A DNA stretch of 64,000 nt from NCBI GenBank assembly GCA_963383645.1, contig OY726561.1, positions 24,966,826 to 25,030,825 of the forward strand, written 5' to 3'. The translations under genes were made by a program, and so were the position numbers. The notes beneath the pieces were generated by a model that saw only the letters and a list, made by a program, of their open reading frames with translations, was not told the DNA's origin and ran no database searches. Each line of letters opens with the position of its first letter. The first letter of the stretch is position 1. The stretch comes from Muscardinus avellanarius (taxonomy: Eukaryota; Chordata; Mammalia; Rodentia; Gliridae). Below, piece by piece: positions 57,416 through 64,000 of this stretch.

Positions 57416-57671
57416 TGATAATCATTATACTAAAACTAAATAATATTAAATGTGCTATATCTATACAAATTTAACGTATTGTCTGAATATGTTTAAAAGC
57501 TAGATGAGAAGAACTTTTGGTGATTTTCACAATAGGATGTGATTAGTTTACGTTGAGTATTTTATTCTTCTCTTTTGTAACCTTTTATGATCTTGTGTAT
57601 ACTCTTATGTGTATGTTTAGATTGTAAATTTGTAGGTTTCAAGTCTCTAGTCCTTTTTGGGTTAATTAAAT

Positions 57672-57836
57672 TTTGCAGCACTGAAGTTTGAACTCAGAAG
57701 TATTCTAACTCCAAGCTAAATGCATTTTATTTTATCTTTTTATTTTGAAACAGTCTGCCTAAGTTCCTACGGTTGTTCTCAAACAGGAACTCTTCTGCCT
57801 CAGTCTCCAAAGCGCTAAGGTTGAAAGCCTGCACAT
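57672..57836 (-). mobile_element. Old dimeric SINE relic
   Basis: CTGAAGTTTGAACTCAGAAG, TTTTGAAACAGTCTGCC, CTGCCTCAGTCTCCAAAGCGC, heavily diverged. It abuts the next ID element. Confidence 0.7.
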
Positions 57837-57837
57837 C

Positions 57838-57926
57838 GGGCTGGGGATGTGGCTCATTGATGGAGTGTTTGCCTCATATACATGAGGCTATGGGTTCAAT
57901 CCCGAGCAACACACACCACCAACATT
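57838..57926 (+). mobile_element. ID-type SINE with intact Pol III boxes
   Basis: GGGCTGGGGATGTGGCTCAT start, box A-like TGGCTCATTGATGG, box B GGTTCAATCCC matching consensus. It ends before a second SINE at 57,931. This is the clearest free ID monomer in the window. Confidence 0.85.
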
Positions 57927-57930
57927 AAAA

Positions 57931-58107
57931 GCCCCGCGTGGTGGCGCACGCTTGTAACCCCCGCTCTTGGGAGGCAGAGACAGGAGGATCGCGCTGGTTC
58001 CGAGAGCCAGCCTCTCTGGCTTACGAGGCCTTGTTTCCAAATAAAAATATAAAATAGGTCTGGGAGTGTAGCCCGGATGTAGAAGGGCTTCCAGGAACCC
58101 CAGTATC
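57931..58107 (+). mobile_element. B1-dID/MEN-like SINE, youngest type
   Basis: GCCCCGCGTGGTGGCGCACGC, GGTTCCGAGAGCCAGCC, GTGTAGCCCGGATGTAGAAGG, GCTTCCAGGAACCCC. CpGs well kept. Confidence 0.93.

Positions 58108-58174
<67 letters not shown>
58108..58174 (+). repeat. (AAAG)n microsatellite
   Basis: About 16 uninterrupted AAAG units grown in the SINE tail. Confidence 0.97.
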
Positions 58175-58628
58175 TTAGTTGACTTCTTTCTCTCTTCTGT
58201 AAGGATTAATTACCACAAAAGCAGGTTTTTATGAAGAAAGCTATACCTCAAGTTCTTTCTTTTTCTCATACATCTGTTTTTCTTTTTTTTTTTTCCCTCT
58301 GCTTTTTAATCACGCATGGAGTAGTGCAAGACCCTTACCAGAAGCCAAACAACTGTCAGAATCATACTCCTGGACTTCCAGAACAATGTGCTAAAATAAC
58401 CTCATTTTCTTTGCAAATTCTCCACCTCAGGTGTTCTGTTACATTACCAGAAACAAACAATTGAAATAGAAGTTGAAAAGCTGTGGATTCCAGGTGGAGA
58501 ACTTTAACTGGAAAACAAAACTGATGCTATCAAGCACTTAAATACATTGTTGTAAGGCAAGTGGTAGAATTACTTGTTTGTATAAAATTAATAGCTATAT
58601 AGGAAAACCTTTTTTTACATAAATATGA
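58175..58628. other. Single-copy DNA, no gene seen
   Basis: A 77-codon plus-strand frame (58,231-58,464) has a hydrophobic start but no recognisable domain and no splice or RNA support. I do not call it. Confidence 0.45.
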
Positions 58629-58642
58629 TGAATTAATATTTA
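58629..58642 (+). repeat. TSD of composite copy C (tail side)
   Basis: TGAATTAATATTTA is identical to 63,127-63,140 and abuts the (TTTA)n tail complement. Confidence 0.95.
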
Positions 58643-59052
58643 TTTATTTATTTATTTATTTTTAATTAATTTATTTTTTAAATTGGTGCATTGTAGTCAT
58701 ATATCAATCACATTGGAGTACAAGAGTTGAGAGGATATACAAGCACACATCATCCAATTAGCCCTCCTCCAGCCCCCGTCCCATTCCCTCCCCCTCCCTC
58801 CATCCCACACTTCTTTGGTGATTTACTTTGATATATTTGTTTATGTACCTCCTGCATTTTAAAGAGGCTCCGTCCTCCAGTATTACATACCCTCTGATTG
58901 ATCACATTAGTTGCTTCACTATAGGGCCCTTTCTATAGCTCAACCTCTTCCTGTTGCCCTTTTCCTCCTAGTTATTGCTGATTAAGAGAAGCGTCTGATT
59001 TATATTTTCTGCGATATTTCTCTGTGCATGCTGCGTTGCAAGTACCAATCCC
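58643..59052 (-). mobile_element. L1-3'UTR-like module and tail of copy C
   Basis: Complement of tail, then AAATTGGTGCATTGTAGTC, CATCATCCAATTAGCCC, CCATTCCCTCCCCCTCCC, ATAGGGCCCTTTCTATAGC, TTTCTCTGTGCATGCTGCG and TTGCAAGTACCAATCCCAC. Colinear with fragment D and with copies A and B in reverse. Confidence 0.9.
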
Positions 59053-59054
59053 AC

Positions 59055-61640
59055 TCTTGATGGTCCCAGTAGTGGCCTGGCTACTCAGTGGACTGATCCA
59101 GACCTCGCTGGCTCACGCAGCGGCCTTGCCTCATGGGAGGACCCAGTTCTGGTCTCGCTGGCCCCTGAACCGGTCAAACCCCTAAGCTGGCTTTGGTCCC
59201 AACCTTGGAGGCCGCAGGAGTGAACTTGCCTCACGCCAGGCTCCGATGCTGGCCATTGGCCCCTGCACCGGTCTAACCCCTTGGCAGGATTCCAATCCCG
59301 GCCTCGGAGGCCCCAACACTGGTAATGCCTCACGGCAGGCTCCGATGCCGGCCTCACTGGCCCCAGCACCGGCCTAACCCCTTGACAGGCTCTTAAACTG
59401 GCCTCAGAGGCCCCAGTACCGGCCTTGCCTCACGGCAGGCTCCGATGCCGGCCTCGCTGGCCCCAGCACCGGCCTAACCCCTCGGCAGGCTCTTATCCTG
59501 GCCTCGGAGGCCCCAGTACCGGACTTGCCTCACGGCAGGCTCCGATGCCGGCCTCGCTGGCCCCAGCAGCGGCCTAACCCCTCGGCAGGCTCCGATCCCG
59601 GCCTCGAAGGCCCCAGCACTGGTCATGCCTCAAGGCAGGCTCCGATGCCGGCCTCGCTGGCCCCAGCACCGGCCTAACCCCTTGGCAGGATCTTATCCTG
59701 GCCTCGGAGGCCCCAGTACTGGCCTTGCCTCACGGCAGGCTCCGATGCCGGCCTCGCTGGCCCCAGCACCGGCCTAACCCCTCGGCATGCTCCGATCCCG
59801 GCCTCGGAGGCCCCAGCACTGGTCATGCCTCACGGCAGGCTCCGCTGCCGGCCTCGTTGGCCCCAGCACCGGCCTAACCCCTCGGCAAGCTCTTATCCTG
59901 GCCTCGGAGGCCCCAGTACTGGCCTTGCCTCACGGCAGGCTCCGATGCCGGCCTCGCTGGCCCCAGCACCGGCCTAACCCCTCGGCAGGCTCTTGTCCTG
60001 GCCTCGGAGGCCCCAGTACCGGCCTTGCCTCAAGGCAGGCTCCGATGCCGGCCTCGCTGGCCCCAGCAGCGGCCTAACCCCTCGGCAGGCTCCGATCCCA
60101 GCCTCGGAGGCCCCAGCACTGGTCATGCCTCAAGGCAGGCTCCAATGCCGGCCTCGCTGGCCCCAGCACCGGCCTAGCCCCTTGGCAGGCTCTTATCCTG
60201 GCCTCGGAGGCCCCAGTACCGGCCTTGCCTCACGGCAGGCTCCGATGCCGGCCTCGCTGGCCCCAGCACCGGCCTAAACCCTCGGCATGCTCCGATCCCG
60301 GCCTCGGAGGCCCCAGCACTGGTCATGCCTCACGGCAGGCTCCGCTGCCGGCCTCGTTGGCCCCAGCACCGGCCTAACCCCTCGGCAAGCTCTTATCCTG
60401 GCCTCGGAGGCCCCAGTACCAGCCTTGCCTCACGGCAGGCTCCGATGCCGGCCTCGCTGGCCCCAGCACCGACCTAACTCCTCGGCAGGCTCTTATCCTG
60501 GCCTCGAGGCCCCAGTACCGGCCTTGCCTCAAGGCAGGCTCCGATGCTGGCCTCGCTGGCCCCAGCACCGGCCTAGCCCCTTGGCAGGCTCTTATCCTGG
60601 CCTCGGAGGCCCCAGTACCGGCCTTGCCTCACGGCAGGCTCCGATGCCGGCCTCGCTGGCCCCAGCACCGGCCTAACCCCTCGGCATGCTCCGATCCCGG
60701 CCTCGGAGGCCCCAGCACTGGTCATGCCTCACGGCAGGCTCCGATGCTGGCCATTGGCCCCTGCACCGGTCTAACCCCTTGGCAGGATTCCAATCCCGGC
60801 CTCGGAGGCCCCAACACTGGTAATGCCTCACGGCAGGCTCCGATGCCGGCCTCGCTGGCCCCAGCACCGGCCTAACACCTTGACAGGCTCTTAAACTGGC
60901 CTCAGAGGCCCCAGTACCGGCCTTGCCTCACGGCAGGCTCCGATGCCGGCCTCACTGGCCCCAGCAGCGGCCTAACCCCTCGGCAGGCTCCGATCCCGGC
61001 CTCAGAGGCCCCAGTACCGGCCTTGCCTCAAGGCAGGCTCCGATGCCGGCCTCGCTGGCCCCAGCAGCGGCCTAACCCCTCGGCAGGCTCCGATCCCGGC
61101 CTCGGAGGCCCCAGCACTGGTCATGCCTCAAGGCAGGCTCCGATGCCGGCCTCGCTGGCCCCAGCACCGGCCTAACCCCTCAGCAGGCTCTTATCCTGGC
61201 CTCGGAGGCCCCAGCACCGGCCTAACCCCTCGGCAGGCTCTTATCCTGGCCTCGGAGGCCCAAGTACCGGCCTTGCCTCATGGCAGGCTCTGATGCCAGC
61301 CTCGCTGGCCCCAGCACCGGCCTAACCCCTCAGCAGGCTCCGGTCCCATCCTCGGGGGCCCCAACACTGGCCTTGCCTCACGGCAGGCTCCGATGCCGGC
61401 CTCGCTGACCCCAGCACCGGCCTAACCCCTCAGCATGTTCCGGACCCGACCTCGGAGGCCCTAGCACAAGCCTTGCATCATGGCAGGCTCCAATGCCGGC
61501 CTCGCTGGCCCCAGCATCGGTCTAACCCCTCTGCAGGTTACAATCCCGCCACGGAGGCCTCAGTAGTGGCCCTGCCTCACAGCAAGCTCCGATGTCGGCC
61601 ACTGGCCCCGGCGCCCGCCTAACCCCTCAGCAGGTTCCGA
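59055..61640 (-). repeat. GC-rich VNTR of copy C: about 26 units of 100 bp
   Basis: The phrase CACGGCAGGCTCCGATGCCG or a near variant recurs at 59,431, 59,531, 59,631 (caagg form) and so on to 60,431, an exact 100-bp period; the register slips by 1 bp near 60,500. Each 100-bp unit is two related 50-bp halves, each with GGCC-N5-GGCC. The segment at 59,238-59,412 recurs at about 60,741-60,913, and 59,787-60,077 recurs 500 bp later, so larger blocks were also duplicated. Long frames on both strands here are artefacts of the repeat. Confidence 0.97.
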
Positions 61641-62128
61641 TCACTGTCTCTGTGGTTAGTATTTCAAAGGTTCCAGTTGTAATGTATCAGATCTCTGCCT
61701 CCCCCGAATATTGGCCACTGGCATTGCCACTGCCTCCACCGTTTCAAATCCTTCCCAGGCTCTTTTTCCACTCTGAATGTTGTCCAGTGTTCCTAAGCAT
61801 GCGTGTTGGTAGCATTCGACATTTGGTGTAATTTCTCCAAAAAAATAAAGTTGGTAAGATCCGGTTTCTGCTTCTCCTGAATACAAGTCTCTACCACCAT
61901 TGCGAAGAACTCTTTCAACACCGCATTTCTCCTTGGTCTCCGCTAAACTCTCTCCTTATATGTGATGTCTGAGATTCTTAACAATATAGAGAAATAGCAG
62001 TCCTCTTTCACGGCGAATTTTTCCATAAGTTCCAGTGCATTTAGATAAGTTTTGTCTGCATCTCCAGTGTCCTGGCATCCATAACGGCTTTCTTACCACC
62101 TCTCCGATATTTTTCTTTATCTTTTTCT
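61641..62128 (-). repeat. Central degenerate-monomer block of copy C
   Basis: Reverse complement of the 33,850-34,340 block of copy B with few differences, for example CACATATAAGGAGAG versus CACCTGTAAGGAGAG in sense. It contains about 2.5 monomers of 170-185 bp related to those of copy A. Confidence 0.88.
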
Positions 62129-63126
62129 GTTCTGGGCCCGGTTTCTCCAGGGGTCTGGCGTGCTACTCGCAGTTCGGCCGGGACCCAGAGTCCCGCGATC
62201 CGGGCCCCAGCTGGCGTGCCCTGTGCTAGACCCCCGCCCAGAACCCAGCGTCTTACTGGGCCTTGTTTCTCCAGGGGTCTGGCGTGCTACTCGCAGTTCG
62301 GCCTGGGGCCCAGAGTCCCGCGACCCGGGCCCCATCTGGCGTGCCCAGCCCGCGACCCCTGCCCAGAACCCAGCGTCTTACTGGGTCTGGTTTCTCCAGG
62401 GGTCTGGCGTGCTACGCGCAGTTCGGCAGGGGCCCAGAGTCCCGCGACCCGGGCCCCATCTGGCGTGCCCAGCCCGCGACCCCCGCCCAGAACCCAGCGT
62501 CTTACTGGGTCTGGTTTCTCCAGGGGTCTGGCGTGCTACGCGCAGTTCGGCAGGGGCCCAGAGTCCCGCGACCCGGGCCCCATTAGGCGTGCCCCGCCCG
62601 CGACCCCCGCCCAGAACCCAGCGTCTTACTGGGCCTGGTTTCTCCAGGGGTCTGACGTGCTACTCGCAGTTCGGCCCGGGGCCCAGGGTCCCGCGACCCA
62701 GGCCCCGGCTTTTGTGCGCCGCGCGCGACCCCTGCCCAGAACCCAGCGTCTTACTGGGCCTGGTTTCTCCAGGGATCTGGCGTGCTACGCGCAGTTCGGC
62801 AGGGGCCCAGAGTCCCGCGACCCGGGCCCCATTAGGCGTGCCCAGCCCGCGACCCCAGCCCAGAACCCAGCGTCTTACTGGGCCTGGTTTCTCCAGGGGT
62901 CTGGCGTGCTATGCGCAGTTCGGTCTGGGGCCCAGAGTCCCGCGACCCGGGCCCCATCTGGCGTGCCCAGCCCGCGACCCCCGCCCAGAACCCAGCGTCT
63001 TACTGGGTCTGGTTTCTCCAGGGGTCTGGCGTGCTACGCGCAGTTCGGCCGGGGCCCAGAGTCCCGCGACCCGGGCCCCATTAGGCGTGCCCCGCCCGCG
63101 ACCCCCGCCCAGAACTCAGCGTCTTC
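62129..63126 (-). promoter_or_regulatory. Promoter-like CpG array: eight 124-125 bp monomers
   Basis: TCTTACTGGG recurs at 62,251, 62,376, 62,500, 62,624, 62,749, 62,873 and 62,998, and the array stops in the same phrase at 63,122. In sense each monomer has GACGCTGGGTTCTGGGCGGG and CGCGGGCGGGGC (two Sp1-type GC boxes in most units), then CGCGGGACTCTGGG and CTGCGCGTAGCACGCCAG. This is the 5' end of the element, where L1 and SVA have their promoters. Promoter activity is inferred. The two overlapping plus-strand frames of 319-324 codons are antisense repeat artefacts. Confidence 0.7.
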
Positions 63127-63140
63127 TGAATTAATATTTA
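63127..63140 (+). repeat. TSD of composite copy C (5' side)
   Basis: TGAATTAATATTTA, identical to 58,629-58,642. Confidence 0.95.
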
Positions 63141-63670
63141 AAACAAAGGGAAAGAACCATAAAAGCACAGAATAATCACACTGTTACTTAGACTAAAAAT
63201 TGATGACTATTTTCATTAATGTAAATGTTTTCTCTTATTTAATCTAATATTGTAATATAACTGTGAGGATAAAATGATGAGAATAGGATGTTGATGGACA
63301 GACCTATTTTCAGCTTTTACGAATCACGGCATTAGGAATAAAACACACAAATTATGAAATAACCTCTGAATTATGTAATATAGTATAGAGATCAATTCTA
63401 AGAAATAGAGCTACCTGAATTGATAATGGTTACTTTGAAGTATCTAGGGAAAAAGAAATAAGACAGGAGAGTGAAGCTTTTTGCTATAAAAATTAGAAAT
63501 ATGTTTTTTTTTAAAAAGCAAGATACATTATACTAATTTAAAAATTTTATATAATTAAATTTAATAGTTAATTTTCTTGATCAATTGAAATATGTTTTAT
63601 AGATAAGATATGAGTAAAAGTACTTTTCAGCTGGATATAAATTATAAGTGTTCTCACTACAAAAAATAAG
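63141..63670. other. AT-rich single-copy DNA, no gene seen
   Basis: No repeat or coding signal recognised. Confidence 0.5.
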
Positions 63671-63674
63671 TTTA

Positions 63675-63801
63675 TAAGTGCTGGCTTAAGAGACCCTGTT
63701 TCAAATAAAAAAATATAAAATAGGTCTGGGAGTGTAGCCCAGAGGTAGCCCAGGGTTTCCAGAATCCCCAGAACCACCAAAAAAAAAAATAATAATAATA
63801 A
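63675..63801 (+). mobile_element. 5'-truncated B1-dID/MEN-like SINE
   Basis: Starts at GTGCTGGCTTAAGAGACCC (end of the left arm), linker AAAAAAATATAAAATAGG, right half GTGTAGCCCAGAGGTAGCCC, tail A11(TAA)n. Most of the left arm, including the Pol III boxes, is missing. Confidence 0.88.
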
Positions 63802-64000
63802 TACTAAAGTTTAGTTTTTAATATTGTAATGAAAAGATTGTCTAATATATAGCATATAAGAACATAATATATCTTTGCCTTATGCTTTTTGATTAATGGA
63901 GCTAGAAGGACTGTGACAGAAAATGGGTCCTGTAATTCCTAGATACCATTCATAGATTTCTAGCCCATATATATTTAAACCACTTTTCCATTATGTCCCC
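63802..64000. other. AT-rich DNA, no gene seen
   Basis: No repeat or coding signal recognised to the end of the window. Confidence 0.5.

Larger units (their letters stand above)
58643..63126 (-). mobile_element. Composite SVA-like retroelement, copy C (full length)
   Basis: About 4.48 kb on the minus strand. Sense order from 63,126: eight CpG-rich monomers (63,126-62,129), central block (62,128-61,641), GC-rich VNTR (61,640-59,055), L1-3'UTR-like module (59,052-58,688), A-rich tail (58,687-58,643). A perfect 14-bp TSD flanks it. In sense orientation the target reads TTTT/AAAT, as L1 endonuclease prefers. CpGs are well preserved in the monomers, so the insertion is probably young. It has no coding capacity of its own, so mobilisation must have used L1 proteins in trans. 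Unlike SVA, no Alu-like or ERV-derived domain is present. I do not recognise the family by name. Confidence 0.93.

Noticed and set aside
57838..57926. Possible tRNA gene, because of intact A and B boxes
   Set aside because: It matches an ID SINE, which is tRNA-derived but has no cloverleaf acceptor pairing, and SINE-type neighbours flank it.
59085..60875. Several 64-129 codon frames on both strands in the VNTR
   Set aside because: Frames follow the 100-bp repeat and its duplications and reflect low stop density in GC-rich DNA, not coding selection.
62160..63175. Two overlapping plus-strand frames of 319-324 codons, the longest in the window
   Set aside because: They are translations of the antisense strand of a 124-125 bp CpG repeat. 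The same peptide motifs recur in shifted phases, with no domain and no start context.

Overview
This is a gene-poor, AT-rich stretch of a mammalian nuclear genome, most likely a squirrel-family rodent. The main evidence is about thirty copies of a dimeric SINE. Its left half is 7SL/B1-like, with a tRNA-type box B, and its right half is ID-like (tRNA-derived); this is the B1-dID/MEN type architecture described from sciurids and related rodents. LINE-1 3' ends, MaLR-type LTR relics and a few plain ID elements are also present. I find no supportable protein-coding gene, exon, rRNA or tRNA gene. Every long open frame lies in a tandem repeat, a microsatellite or a decayed L1.

Layout. 1-14,449: AT-rich sequence with a long decayed L1 (about 1,940-4,840), many SINEs, a 5'-inverted L1 and a truncated piece of the composite family described below. 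14,450-17,613: composite element copy A (+). 17,614-33,640: L1 3' ends, MaLR-type LTR relics, SINEs and single-copy AT-rich DNA. 33,641-36,109: composite copy B (+), inserted in the A-rich linker of a SINE. 36,110-58,642: more SINEs and L1s, including two adjacent 5'-inverted L1s at 44,737-45,875, and two solo LTRs of one ERV family (36,992-37,448 and 54,564-55,019), each inside a SINE. 58,643-63,126: composite copy C (-), the longest and best preserved. 63,127-64,000: AT-rich sequence with one truncated SINE.

The notable content is the composite family, which I do not recognise by name. In sense order copies B and C have: a GC/CpG-rich promoter-like tandem array (124-125 bp monomers, eight in C and under two in B); a block of about 490 bp made of 170-200 bp degenerate monomers; a GC-rich VNTR of 50-bp half-units paired into 100-bp units; about 370 bp resembling the local L1 3' UTR; and an A-rich tail. 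Copy A has the same VNTR and 3' module but a different 5' half, starting with a YY1-like motif and carrying six of the 170-200 bp monomers. Copies A and C have matching 14-bp target-site duplications and B a shorter A-rich one, as expected for L1-mediated retrotransposition. Copy A also carries an apparent 3' transduction. No copy encodes a plausible protein, so the family looks like a non-autonomous, L1-dependent element with a modular plan analogous to hominoid SVA/LAVA, but built from unrelated parts.

Confidence is high for the composite boundaries, target-site duplications and SINE calls. It is moderate for LTR family naming and low for the oldest L1 3'-UTR relics. Species assignment and novelty cannot be settled without database searches.
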